Assembly (NCBI RefSeq): GCF_030852425.1 | Contig: NZ_NSDM01000016.1 | Span: 1 to 64,000, forward strand | Source of the DNA: Saccharothrix longispora | Lineage (GTDB): Bacteria > Actinomycetota > Actinomycetes > Mycobacteriales > Pseudonocardiaceae | Length of the DNA: 64,000 bases | Direction of reading: 5' to 3' | In this document: positions 18,709 to 29,607 of the stretch, in pieces | Layout: each line of letters begins with the position of its first letter | Numbering within the stretch: the stretch's first letter is position 1 | Made by a program: the position numbers and the translations under genes | The notes under the pieces: model-generated | Told to the model about the DNA's origin: nothing | The model's database searches: none | The model's input: the letters and a program-made list of their open reading frames with translations, nothing else

Positions 18709-19560
18709 TCAGGAGTCGCGGCGGTCGTCGCGCTCGACGTCGACGCGCTCCTTGCGGACCTGGCCGCTGACGCGCTCCTGCTCGGTGACGGCCTCCTTCT
18801 CCAGCCGCACCCGCTCGACCGGCTTCGTGGTCTTCTCCACCACGGGCTCCTCGCGGCGGAGGGTCACCGAGGCCTCCTCGTCGGTGAACGCCCGGTCGGT
18901 CGGCGCGCCGTCGGCCGGTTCGCGGACGACCCTGACCTCCTCGTGCGTGACCGGCACCGTCATGTCCCGCTGCTCGGTCACGGTGTGCTTCACCAGGCGC
19001 ACCCGGCCGGCCTCCGCCTCGCGCGTGCCGACGTGGACGTCCTCCTCGTACCTGGTCACCGCGTCGTCGGCGCGGGTCTCGTGGCGGCCCTGGCGGGACG
19101 CCACCCCGCGCTCGTCGGCGCTGCCCGGCGTCCGGTCGGCGACCCCGCCGCCCGCCGCCGGGCCGGCGGCCATGCCCCCGGCGGCCTGCCCGCCGGAGCG
19201 GGCCTTCCCGCCGGGCAGCCGGTCGTGGTCGCCGCTGCGGTGGGCGGGGATCATCCCGTAGTGCGCGTACAGCTCGTCCTGCTGCTCGTCGGACATGTGC
19301 TGGTCGGACACGTCCACCCGCGGCGCGTCCTTCACCTGCTGCTTGTCCACGTGCACGGTGATGGTGCCGTTGCCCATGGTCGCGTCCTGGATCGGGACGA
19401 ACGACTCCCTGAGCCCGAACAGGCCGGTGTGCACCGAGGCCCACATCGGCCGGCCGTCGCGGTCGTCGAGCCAGATCTGCTTGACGGAGCCGATCCGCTC
19501 GCCGTGCTCGTCGATGACCTCGCAGTCGTACAGCCGGTCCACTTCGGCCTGGTTGATCAT
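18709..19560 (-). CDS. PRC-barrel and DUF2382 (YsnF/AvaK-like) stress protein
   Basis: 283 residues from ATG with AAGGGGA upstream. Residues about 1-90 form a PRC-barrel (LYDCEVIDEHGERIGSVKQIWLDDRDGRPMW...FVPIQDA). A Gly/Ala-rich linker with HDRLPGGKARSGGQAAGG follows. Residues about 165-283 are the DUF2382 repeat region (RYEEDVHVGTREAEAGRVRLVKHTVTEQ, VTHEEVRVVREP, LRREEPVVEKTTKPVERVRLEKEAVTEQERVSGQVRKERVDVE). Proteins of this build are often induced by general or osmotic stress; no enzyme activity is known. The convergent neighbour is nadC. Confidence 0.9.
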   Translation of the reverse strand: MINQAEVDRLYDCEVIDEHGERIGSVKQIWLDDRDGRPMWASVHTGLFGLRESFVPIQDATMGNGTITVHVDKQQVKDAPRVDVSDQHMSDEQQDELYAHYGMIPAHRSGDHDRLPGGKARSGGQAAGGMAAGPAAGGGVADRTPGSADERGVASRQGRHETRADDAVTRYEEDVHVGTREAEAGRVRLVKHTVTEQRDMTVPVTHEEVRVVREPADGAPTDRAFTDEEASVTLRREEPVVEKTTKPVERVRLEKEAVTEQERVSGQVRKERVDVERDDRRDS

Positions 19561-19673
19561 GATCGCGTTCCCCTTCGCCGTCGCTGCTCTTCCGGAGAAG
19601 GGCTTCCCGGGCCACGCGGACACCCATGCGGGTCACCACACGTACGAGGGATGCGCGACCCCCCGAAAGGGAT

Positions 19674-20453
19674 TCACAGGCGGCGGTTCGCGAGGACCGG
19701 CAGCGTGCGCCGGGCGGCCTCGACCGATTCCGCGTCGACGTCGACGAGCAGGGTCCCGGGTTCGCCCGCCAGCTGCCCGACCACCGCGCCCAGCGGCGAG
19801 GCGGCCGTGCTGAAGCCGACGCCCGTCGGCGCGCCGCCGTGGTCGGTCGCCGGGTCGGCCTGGCCGCAGGCCAGCACCCACGACGTGCAGTCCAGCGCCC
19901 GTGCGCGCACCAGCAGCTCCCACTGCTCCCGCTTGCCCGGGCCGGCGCCCCACGACGCGCACACCAGCACCACCGACGCGCCCCGGTCCGCCAGCGCCCG
20001 GAACAGCTCCGGGAACCGCACGTCGTAGCAGGTGGCCAGGCCCAGCACGACCCCGTCCACCTCGACCGCCACCACCGACGACCCCGGCGCCACGGTGCGC
20101 GACTCGGTGAAGCCGAACGCGTCGAACAGGTGGATCTTGTCGTAGCCCACGTGGTGCCCACCGCCGGTCACCAGCAGGGTGTTCGCCACGCGGCCGTCGG
20201 GCGCGGGCGTGAACATGCCCGCCACGACCACCACGCCGTGCTCGCGGGCGACGTCGCGCACCGCCGTCGCCCACGGTCCGCCCAGCGGTTCGGCGACCGG
20301 TCCGAGCGGCACCCCGAACCGGCACATCGCCGCCTCGGGGAACACGACCACGCGGGCGCCGTCGGCCGCCGCGCGCGCCGTCCCCTCCCGCACCAGGTCG
20401 AGGTTGGCCGCCGGGTCGGTGGAGGAGCTGATCTGGCACAGGGCGACACGCAT
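19674..20453 (-). CDS. Nitrilase-family carbon-nitrogen hydrolase
   Basis: 259 residues with the full catalytic triad: E40 in VVFPEAAM, K106 in GYDKIHLFD and C142 in TCYDVRFPEL. The last motif and size resemble the Nit1/Nit2-like omega-amidases, which deamidate deaminated glutathione or alpha-ketoglutaramate. ATG at 20453 is favoured over an in-frame GTG 9 bp earlier because TAGAGT sits exactly 7 nt before the ATG, a leaderless-promoter pattern. The gene is divergent from the binding-protein gene with only 29 bp between the two starts. Confidence 0.9.
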   Translation of the reverse strand: MRVALCQISSSTDPAANLDLVREGTARAAADGARVVVFPEAAMCRFGVPLGPVAEPLGGPWATAVRDVAREHGVVVVAGMFTPAPDGRVANTLLVTGGGHHVGYDKIHLFDAFGFTESRTVAPGSSVVAVEVDGVVLGLATCYDVRFPELFRALADRGASVVLVCASWGAGPGKREQWELLVRARALDCTSWVLACGQADPATDHGGAPTGVGFSTAASPLGAVVGQLAGEPGTLLVDVDAESVEAARRTLPVLANRRL

Positions 20454-20460
20454 GCCACCC

Positions 20461-20474
20461 ACTCTAGGTAGTGT
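20461..20474. promoter_or_regulatory. Back-to-back -10 elements of two leaderless genes
   Basis: On the minus strand TAGAGT (20466-20461) lies 7 nt before the nitrilase ATG. On the plus strand TAGTGT (20469-20474) lies 8 nt before the GTG at 20483. The two -10 hexamers are 2 bp apart, so the promoters must compete for polymerase. Confidence 0.5.
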
Positions 20475-20482
20475 CGGGAACC

Positions 20483-22027
20483 GTGCGCTCCCTCCTGCCC
20501 CCGCTCGTCCTCACCGCCCTCGCCCTCGTCGCCGCGGGGTGCACGGGCGGCCCGACGCAGAGCGCCGAGGGAACCCCGGACGGCAGCTCGATCGTGCTCG
20601 CCGACCCGGAGGAGCCGACCTCGCTGAACCCGCTGCTCGGCTACGGCCGCGGCGGCGTCTCCAAGATCTACGACGGCCTGGTCGAGCACCGCGCGGACGG
20701 CAGCGTGCGGCCCCAGCTCGCCGCCGAACCGCCCGAGCCCGCCGCGGACGGCCTGAGCTGGACCGTCACCCTGCGCGAGGGCGTGACGTTCGCCGACGGC
20801 ACGACGTTCGGCCCCGAGGACGTCCTGGCCACCTACCGGGCGCTGCTGGACCCGGCCACCGGCTCGACCGAGCGGGCCGGGTACGCCGGCCTGACCGGCG
20901 TGGAGCAGCTCGACGTGCACACGGTCCGGTTCACCCTGGCGCACACCTGGGCCGCGTTCCCGCACCTGCTCACGCTCGGCATCCTGCCCAGCGAGGCGCT
21001 CGGCGTGCCGCTGGCCGACGTCCGACCGGTCGGCACCGGCCCGTACAAGCTGGTGGAGTGGAAGAAGGGCGACCGGATGGTGCTGGAGGCCAACGCCTCC
21101 CACTTCGCCGGCGAGCCCCGCATCCGCAAGCTCACCGTGGTGTTCGTGCCGGACGACAACACCCGCGCCCAGCGCATGCGCGCGGGCGAGTTCGACGGCG
21201 CCGAGCTGCCGCCGCGCCTCGCGGACGAGTCCGACGGCGACGGGCTGCGCGTCATCACGCACCGCAGCGCCGACCTGCGCTCCGTCACCCTGCCCACCGG
21301 CCCGGTGACCGGCGACGGCGCGATCCGGATGGCGCTCAACCACGCCGTCGACCGGCGGGGCCTGGTCGACGGCCTGCTCGGCGGCAAGGGCAGCCCGGCG
21401 AGCACGCCGGTGCCGGACGCCCTGCCGGAGTTCCTCGACCCCGACGCGGAGTTCCCCCACGACGAGGTGCTGGCCAACCTCCTGCTGGACCAGGCCGGCT
21501 GGGCGCGCGGCGCGGACGGCGTGCGCGTGCGCGACGGCGTGCCCGCCCGGTTCACCCTGATGTACCCGCTCGGCGACGCGGTCCGCGCCGACCTGGCCAC
21601 CGCGTTCGCCGCGGACGCCAAGGCGGTCGGCGTGGACGTGCAGCTCGCGGGCCTGGGCCGGGAGGCGATCGCCGGCCGGCTCGGCGCGGACGCCCTGCTG
21701 CACGGCGGCGGCTCGCCGTTCGACCCCGACCCGACGACCTACCCGGTGCTGCACACCGGCAACCCGTGGGGCTACTCGAACCCGCGGGTCGACGCCGCCC
21801 TGGACACCGGGCGGACGCTGCTGGACCCGGCGCAGCGGGCGGCGGCGTACAAGCAGTTCCAGCGGGCCTACCTGGCCTCGCCGGGCATGGTCGTGCTGGC
21901 GTCCGTGCAGCACGCGTACGTGGTGCGGGAGAACTGGACCGGCTACCAGCCCGTGGTGGACCCGCACGTGCACGGCGCGCTGTCGTGGGGACCCTGGTGG
22001 AACCTGGAGAAGTGGGCGCCCCGATGA
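20483..22027 (+). CDS. Family 5 (oligopeptide-type) ABC substrate-binding lipoprotein
   Basis: 514 residues. The N-terminus RSLLPPLVLTALALVAAGC is a lipoprotein signal with lipobox VAAGC. The mature part has the extracellular solute-binding family 5 features: SIVLADPEEPTSLNPLLGYG, KIYDGLVEHRADGSVRPQLA, LSWTVTLREGVTFADGTTFGPEDVLATYRALLDP, and VGTGPYKLVEWKKGDRMVLEAN. GTG at 20483 is preferred over 20471 because it gives a clean signal peptide and fits the leaderless spacing. No permease or ATPase genes are nearby; instead it overlaps a class-V aminotransferase (ATGA). Substrate unknown; members bind peptides, nickel or other small molecules. Confidence 0.9.
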   Translation: MRSLLPPLVLTALALVAAGCTGGPTQSAEGTPDGSSIVLADPEEPTSLNPLLGYGRGGVSKIYDGLVEHRADGSVRPQLAAEPPEPAADGLSWTVTLREGVTFADGTTFGPEDVLATYRALLDPATGSTERAGYAGLTGVEQLDVHTVRFTLAHTWAAFPHLLTLGILPSEALGVPLADVRPVGTGPYKLVEWKKGDRMVLEANASHFAGEPRIRKLTVVFVPDDNTRAQRMRAGEFDGAELPPRLADESDGDGLRVITHRSADLRSVTLPTGPVTGDGAIRMALNHAVDRRGLVDGLLGGKGSPASTPVPDALPEFLDPDAEFPHDEVLANLLLDQAGWARGADGVRVRDGVPARFTLMYPLGDAVRADLATAFAADAKAVGVDVQLAGLGREAIAGRLGADALLHGGGSPFDPDPTTYPVLHTGNPWGYSNPRVDAALDTGRTLLDPAQRAAAYKQFQRAYLASPGMVVLASVQHAYVVRENWTGYQPVVDPHVHGALSWGPWWNLEKWAPR

Positions 22028-23157
22028 CGATCTTCCTGGACTCGGCCGGCTCCTCCCTCCCGCCGCGGGAGGTCGTGGACGAGGTCGTCGCGCACCTGCG
22101 CCGGGAGGCCGAGGTCGGCGGGTACCTGGCCGCGGAGGAGCGCGAGGCCGACCTGGAGGCCGGGTACGGCCTGGTCGCCGAGCTGCTGGGCGCGCGGCCG
22201 GACGAGGTCGCGTTCACCGACAGCGCGACCCGGTCGTGGCTGACCGCGTTCGACGCCGTGCCGCTGGCCGAGGGCGACCGGGTGCTCATCAGCGAGGCCG
22301 AGTACGCGGGCACCGCCATCCCGATCCTGCGCCGGACGCGGGAGGTGGGCGCGGTCGCCGAGGTCGTGCCGTCCGACCCGCGCGGGCAGGTGGACCTCGA
22401 CGCGCTGACCGCGATGCTCGACGAGCGGGTCAAGCTCGTCTCGCTGACCCACGCGCCCACGAACAGCGGCCTGGTCAACCCGGCGCGCGAGGTCGCCGCC
22501 GCCGCGCACGAGGTGGGCGCGCTGGTGCTGCTCGACGCGTGCCAGTCGATCGGGCAGCTGCCGGTGCGCGCGGACGAGCTGGGCGTCGACGTGGTCACCG
22601 GCACCGGCCGCAAGTGGCTGCGCGGCCCGCGCGGCACCGGCGTGCTGGTGGTGCGGCGCGCGGCGGCGGAGGTGCTGCGCCCCCGGCTCGTCGACCTGCA
22701 CGGGGCGCGGTGGACCGGGCCCGGCGAGGTCCGGCTGCGCGAGGACGCCCGCGTGCACGAGGTGTGGGAGACGAGCGTCGCCGACCGGCTCGGCCTGCTC
22801 GCCGCCGTGCGCCACGCCCTGGCCAAGGGCCTCGACGTGATCGAGCGCGAGGTCGGCGAACGCGCCGGGCGGCTGCGCGACGGCCTGTCCGCGCTGTCCG
22901 GCGTGACCGTCCGCGACATCGGCGAGCGCCGCTCCGGCATCGTCACCTTCACCGCGGACGGCCTGGCCGCCGACGAGGTGAAGCGGCGGCTGGCCGGGCG
23001 CGGCGTGACGGTCACCGTGAGCGGCGCCCCCTCGACGCTGCTCGACATGACCCGGCGCGGGCTCACCGAGGTGGTCCGCGCCTCACCGCACTACTTCGTC
23101 GGCCTGGACGAGGTGGACCGGGCCGTGCGGCTGGTCGGCGAGGTCACCGCCCGCTGA
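22024..23157 (+). CDS. Aminotransferase class V (PLP-dependent, cysteine-desulfurase-like fold)
   Basis: 377 residues. Opening FLDSAGSSLPPREVVDEVVAHLRRE, the segment SLTHAPTNSGLVNPAREVAAAAHEVGALVLLDACQSIGQLPV and the PLP lysine K197 in GTGRKWLRGPRGTGVL place it in the class-V family. The loop that carries the catalytic Cys in true cysteine desulfurases is not evident, so an epimerase, lyase (EgtE-like) or racemase role is as likely. Its ATG overlaps the stop of a peptide-binding lipoprotein gene, an unusual pairing that suggests both act on one nutrient. A terminator follows. Confidence 0.85.
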   Translation: MTIFLDSAGSSLPPREVVDEVVAHLRREAEVGGYLAAEEREADLEAGYGLVAELLGARPDEVAFTDSATRSWLTAFDAVPLAEGDRVLISEAEYAGTAIPILRRTREVGAVAEVVPSDPRGQVDLDALTAMLDERVKLVSLTHAPTNSGLVNPAREVAAAAHEVGALVLLDACQSIGQLPVRADELGVDVVTGTGRKWLRGPRGTGVLVVRRAAAEVLRPRLVDLHGARWTGPGEVRLREDARVHEVWETSVADRLGLLAAVRHALAKGLDVIEREVGERAGRLRDGLSALSGVTVRDIGERRSGIVTFTADGLAADEVKRRLAGRGVTVTVSGAPSTLLDMTRRGLTEVVRASPHYFVGLDEVDRAVRLVGEVTAR

Positions 23158-23161
23158 CGCG

Positions 23162-23195
23162 GACGTGCCCGCCGGGTTCCCCCGACGGGCACGTC
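23162..23195. terminator. Hairpin terminator after the class-V aminotransferase
   Basis: GACGTGCCCGCCGGG (23162-23176) pairs with CCCGACGGGCACGTC (23181-23195) with one mismatch and a TTCC loop. It lies between convergent genes and can act on both strands. Confidence 0.75.
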
Positions 23196-23211
23196 TCCCG
23201 GGTGTCGCCGG

Positions 23212-24534
23212 TCAGCAGGTGCGGCCGGTGATGCGGGGAACGCAGTCGGTGTAGTCCAGCAGGAGCTGGACCGCCGTGTCGTTCCGCGCGGTCTGGGTCG
23301 CGATCTGCGTGTCACGCGGGTAGAAGCCGCTCGTGCCGCTCGCGGACTTCGGGTACATCTCGAACGTGTAGCTCCAGATCTTGTGCGCCGCCCACATCCA
23401 GTCGTCGACGCTGCCGTCGGTGACGTACAGGTCGCTGGCCTGCTGCGGGGTGTAGCCGTTCAGCGCGGCCATCCGCCGGCCCATCGTCTGGAACACGTTG
23501 GCCTGGGTGGCGTCCAGGCCGGGCGCGGTGTCGTTGTAGGTGTAGCCGTACGGCCACAGGATCAGCTCCGAGTAGGTGTGCCAGTCGATGTGCGACTTGA
23601 TCTGCTGCACACCGCCGACCACGCGGCTGTTGGTGAAGTCCCGGACCCGGGCGACCTCCGGCGCGGAGAACGCCGCCGTGCCGCGGTAGGTGTCGGACGA
23701 GCCGCTGCCGCTGGAGCCGCCGCAGCAGCCCCACTGGTGGCCCCAGTTGCGGTTGGGGTCGGTGCCGACCGCCGTGGAGTTCGGCTGCCGGTTCTTGCGC
23801 CACGCGCGGAACGAGCCGGTGGCGATGTCGTACTCCGCGCCGTCCGGGTTGACGCTGGGGATGACCCAGATCTCCCGGCTGTCGACCGTGTTCCTGATCG
23901 TGCTGTTCGACGCGTAGTTGTCCGTGTACCGCTTGACGATGTGCAGGCACATCTCCACGGTCAGGTGCTCACGGGCGTGCTGGTTGCAGGTGAACAGCGC
24001 CTCCGGCTCGGCCTCGTCGGACCCCGGGTTGTCGCTGATCTTGACGGCCCAGATGTCGCGGCCCTGGTACGACTTGCCGATGCTGCGCAGGGTGAGCAGG
24101 TTCGGGTGGTCGCTGACCGCCTGGTTCAGCTCGGAGACCATCTCGGCGTAGTTGTGGTACCCCGTGTAGCCGGACGGGAAGTCCTGCGCGCCGACCTCGC
24201 CGGGAACGCGGTCGGTGAAGTCGGCCGCGCCGAGGGCGGCCAGCTCCGCGTCCGCGTCGCCCAGGGACTTCAGCCGCAGGCCGGTCGCGCGCAGCGCCCA
24301 CTGCTGGCGGGGCTCCGCGATCACGGTGAGTGTGTCGCCGGACTGGCCGAGGACGTCGACCCCGGTCCGGGCGACCTTCGTCCGCGCCTCCGGCGTGGTG
24401 GCGGTGACCTCGAAGAGGGTCCGCTCGGGGGACTGCGCCGTCGAAGGCTGCGCCGACCCGGTGTGCAGGGGCAGCACCAGGGCCGCGCTCGCGACGATCG
24501 CGGCGGCCACGAGGCCGCGCCGCTTGGTGAACAT
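23212..24534 (-). CDS. Secreted M14-family zinc carboxypeptidase
   Basis: 440 residues from ATG with GGAGG 5 nt upstream. A signal peptide (KRRGLVAAAIVASAALVLP) ends near residue 29 and is followed by a propeptide-like region of about 85 residues. The M14 zinc ligands H186 and E189 are in NQHAREHLTVE, the third His is in SHIDWHTYSELILWPYG, and the catalytic Glu is in YTFEMYP. The substrate-binding DPNRNWGHQWG is also present. It should trim C-terminal residues from extracellular peptides. A Cys-Cys pair (GCCGG) and C-terminal Cys residues suggest disulfides. Its neighbours include a peptide-type binding lipoprotein, which may import the products, but this is speculation. Confidence 0.95.
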   Translation of the reverse strand: MFTKRRGLVAAAIVASAALVLPLHTGSAQPSTAQSPERTLFEVTATTPEARTKVARTGVDVLGQSGDTLTVIAEPRQQWALRATGLRLKSLGDADAELAALGAADFTDRVPGEVGAQDFPSGYTGYHNYAEMVSELNQAVSDHPNLLTLRSIGKSYQGRDIWAVKISDNPGSDEAEPEALFTCNQHAREHLTVEMCLHIVKRYTDNYASNSTIRNTVDSREIWVIPSVNPDGAEYDIATGSFRAWRKNRQPNSTAVGTDPNRNWGHQWGCCGGSSGSGSSDTYRGTAAFSAPEVARVRDFTNSRVVGGVQQIKSHIDWHTYSELILWPYGYTYNDTAPGLDATQANVFQTMGRRMAALNGYTPQQASDLYVTDGSVDDWMWAAHKIWSYTFEMYPKSASGTSGFYPRDTQIATQTARNDTAVQLLLDYTDCVPRITGRTC

Positions 24535-24649
24535 CAAGCCTCCATCATCAGCAGGGTTTGCGACGGAGATGTGCCCACGCAGCGTCGCCCCTCGCTCACG
24601 GATCGAGGTAGCCCCCGTTTGTCGGGTTCGCCACGCGGCCCCGGGCTGA

Positions 24650-27699
<3,050 letters not shown>

Positions 27700-27855
27700 G
27701 TGTCCCAGTCGCTGGTGGTGATCGGGCTGCTGGCGCTGGCCGGCTTCCTGCTCGGTGGCGTGTACAGCACGTGGAAGACCGCGCGGGGCCTGTCGGTGGT
27801 GCTGGCGGTCCTGGCCCTGATGGCCGTGGGCGGCGCCGTCGCCTGGTTCGTCTAG
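27700..27855 (+). CDS. Small two-helix membrane protein of the his operon
   Basis: 51 codons, GTG immediately after the hisB TAG. The sequence SQSLVVIGLLALAGFLLGG, then VYSTWKTARG, then LSVVLAVLALMAVGGAVAWFV gives two transmembrane helices joined by a short basic loop. Actinobacterial his operons commonly carry a similar tiny membrane protein after hisB, which supports it being real. It is too small for a recognised domain; function unknown. Confidence 0.7.
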   Translation: MSQSLVVIGLLALAGFLLGGVYSTWKTARGLSVVLAVLALMAVGGAVAWFV

Positions 27856-27894
27856 ACCGCGGCGCGTCGTTCGACAGTCCGGCGGGACGCTGTT

Positions 27895-27911
27895 GGATTG
27901 TTGAACGATGC
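27895..27911. promoter_or_regulatory. Imperfect palindrome upstream of the TetR gene
   Basis: GGATTGTTGAACGATGC; ATTGTT and AACGAT pair with one mismatch. It shares GGATTGTTGAAC with the perfect palindrome at 13604-13622. It lies 39 bp before the TetR start codon. Confidence 0.35.
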
Positions 27912-27950
27912 ACCGTGCCCCTGCTTGGCTGTCTGCGTATGGTTGGTCAC

Positions 27951-28550
27951 ATGTCGTCACCAGCCGAGGCCGCCGCGGTGGCCGGCCGTCCCCGCGAACG
28001 TGCTGACGCGGCCCGCAACCGCGCCCGGGTGCTGGCGGCGGCGGACGAGGTGTTCCTCGCCGCCGGCGGGGCCGTCGGGGTCACCATGGAGGACATCGCG
28101 CGGGCGGCCGGGGTCGGGCGGGCCACGCTCTACCGGCGCTACCCGGACGTCACCTCGATCGCGCAGGCCCTGCTGGACGAGCACGAGGCCGGGATCACGG
28201 AGCGCATCCTGGGCGGTCCGCCGCCCCTGGGGCCGGGTGCGGCCCCCGAGGAGCGGCTGGCGGCCTTCTACCGCGCCATGATCGCGCTGCTGGAGCGGCA
28301 CCTGCACCTGGTGCTCGGCGCCGAGAGGGGCGGGGCGCGGCTCCGCGCGGGTGCCTACGGGTTCTGGCGGCGGCACGTGGAGTCGCTGGTCGACGACGCG
28401 CCGGCGGCGGTCGTGGACGCGCTCATGGCGCCGCTCGCGCCGGAGGTCTACCGGTACCAGAGACAGGTGCTGGGCCTGGCCGCCGACGACGTCGTGGCCG
28501 GGCTCGACTGGCTCACCCGGCGCGTCTACGCCGGCAGGGTGCTCACGTAG
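27951..28550 (+). CDS. TetR-family transcriptional regulator
   Basis: 199 residues. The N-terminal HTH is clear: RNRARVLAAADEVFLAAGGAVGVTMEDIARAAGVGRATLYRRYPDVTSIAQALL. The remaining ligand-binding helices are generic. ATG at 27951 is chosen because TATGGT lies 7 nt upstream (leaderless pattern); another ATG 12 bp earlier is possible. The 3' end overlaps kptA on the other strand by 25 bp. It sits between hisB and the soxR region; target genes are unknown. Confidence 0.88.
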   Translation: MSSPAEAAAVAGRPRERADAARNRARVLAAADEVFLAAGGAVGVTMEDIARAAGVGRATLYRRYPDVTSIAQALLDEHEAGITERILGGPPPLGPGAAPEERLAAFYRAMIALLERHLHLVLGAERGGARLRAGAYGFWRRHVESLVDDAPAAVVDALMAPLAPEVYRYQRQVLGLAADDVVAGLDWLTRRVYAGRVLT

Positions 28551-29041
28551 CGCGGCGGCACGGCCGAGGTCAGCCACACGCCGTTCGCGCTCACCCGGAA
28601 CTCGTGGCCGTCGGCGCGCATCGCCGCCGCGTCCACCACCAGCACCACCGGCCGGCCGCGCCGCGACCCGACCCGCACCGCCGTCTCCACCGTCGCCGAC
28701 AGGTGCACGTCGTGCCGCCGCATCGGCAGCAGGCCGTCCCGCAGGACGTCGGGCAGCACCGAGCCGACCGTGCCGTGGTAGAGCACCGCGGGCGGTTCCG
28801 CCACCGGCAGGCCCAGTTCGACCTCCACCGTGTGGCCCTGGGCGGCGCGGATGCGGCCGTCGACCACCTCGAAGCGCTTCTTGTCGTTGCGCGCCACGAC
28901 GTCGAGCACGCGGTCGCGCGGCACCCGCAGCGCCGCGACGAACCGGTCGAGGTCCACCCAGCCCGCCGCGTCGAGGGTCAGCCCGGCCGACCCGGGGGCG
29001 TGCCGCAGCACCTTGGACATCCGCTTCGACAAGCGGACCAC
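28526..29041 (-). CDS. kptA: RNA 2'-phosphotransferase (Tpt1/KptA family)
   Basis: 171 residues. KptA uses NAD+ to remove an internal RNA 2'-phosphate, releasing ADP-ribose cyclic phosphate. Conserved elements seen: LSKRMSKVLRHAPGSAGLTLDAAGWV, VARNDKKRFEV, RIRAAQGHTVEVELG, LYHGT and HLSATVETA, covering the catalytic Arg-His-Arg-Arg set expected for the family. GTG at 29041 is chosen because AGGAG lies about 8 nt upstream; an in-frame GTG at 29083 would add 14 residues. It follows soxR on the same strand within about 50 bp, so it is probably in the soxR transcript. The natural substrate in bacteria is unclear because they lack the tRNA-splicing pathway that makes 2'-phosphates. Confidence 0.93.
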   Translation of the reverse strand: MVRLSKRMSKVLRHAPGSAGLTLDAAGWVDLDRFVAALRVPRDRVLDVVARNDKKRFEVVDGRIRAAQGHTVEVELGLPVAEPPAVLYHGTVGSVLPDVLRDGLLPMRRHDVHLSATVETAVRVGSRRGRPVVLVVDAAAMRADGHEFRVSANGVWLTSAVPPRYVSTLPA

Positions 29042-29092
29042 GTCGTTCTTCTCCTGCACGACCTCAAGTGCAGCACGCCGCACAAGCGGGTT

Positions 29093-29554
29093 TCACGTGC
29101 CGCCCTCGCTCGCGGGCTTCAGCTTCGGCGCGCCCGGCCCGTCCGCGGCCTGCTCGTCCCCGACGTTGTGCAGGTAGCAACTGCGCAGCGACAGGCACCC
29201 GCACCCGATGCACGACGTCAGCCGGTCGCGCAGCCGGATCAGCGCGTCGATCCGGGCGTCCAGCTCGGTCTGCCAGCCGGCCGACAGCCTGCTCCAGTCG
29301 GACTTGGTGGGCGTCCGGTTGTCGGGCAGGGCCGCCAGCGCGTCGCGCACGTCCTCCAGCGACAGGCCGACCCGCTGCGCGGTGCGGATGAACGCCAGCC
29401 GCCGGAGCACGGACCGCGGGTACCGCCGCTGGTTGCCCGCCGTCCGCTCGGACGCGATCAGGCCCCGTTCCTCGTAGAACCGCAGCGCGGTGTGCGGCAC
29501 GCCGCTGCGCTCGGCCACCTGGCCGATGGTCAACATCTCCGGCAACTTGGCCAC
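29093..29554 (-). CDS. soxR: SoxR-type redox-sensing MerR regulator
   Basis: 153 residues. MerR HTH (LTIGQVAERSGVPHTALRFYEERGLIASERTAGNQRRY), dimerisation helix, and the [2Fe-2S] cluster cysteines C115-x2-C118-x-C120-x5-C126 in SCIGCGCLSLRSC, exactly the SoxR spacing. SoxR responds to redox-active compounds and superoxide. The GTG start is 6 nt after TAGGAT (minus strand), suggesting a leaderless mRNA. An 18-bp SoxR box lies between it and the divergent transketolase genes. Confidence 0.96.
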   Translation of the reverse strand: MAKLPEMLTIGQVAERSGVPHTALRFYEERGLIASERTAGNQRRYPRSVLRRLAFIRTAQRVGLSLEDVRDALAALPDNRTPTKSDWSRLSAGWQTELDARIDALIRLRDRLTSCIGCGCLSLRSCYLHNVGDEQAADGPGAPKLKPASEGGT

Positions 29555-29574
29555 GTGCGCATCCTAGGTGTTGA

Positions 29575-29592
29575 CCTCGACTTAAGTCGAGG
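29575..29592. promoter_or_regulatory. SoxR box between soxR-kptA and the split transketolase
   Basis: CCTCGACTTAAGTCGAGG, a perfect 18-bp palindrome of the same length and layout as the E. coli soxS operator CCTCAAGTTAACTTGAGG. TTGACC (29571-29576) overlaps its left edge on the plus strand and starts 37 bp before the transketolase ATG, as expected for activation of the rightward operon. Confidence 0.88.
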
Positions 29593-29607
29593 TTGTTCGC
29601 TGGGTTC

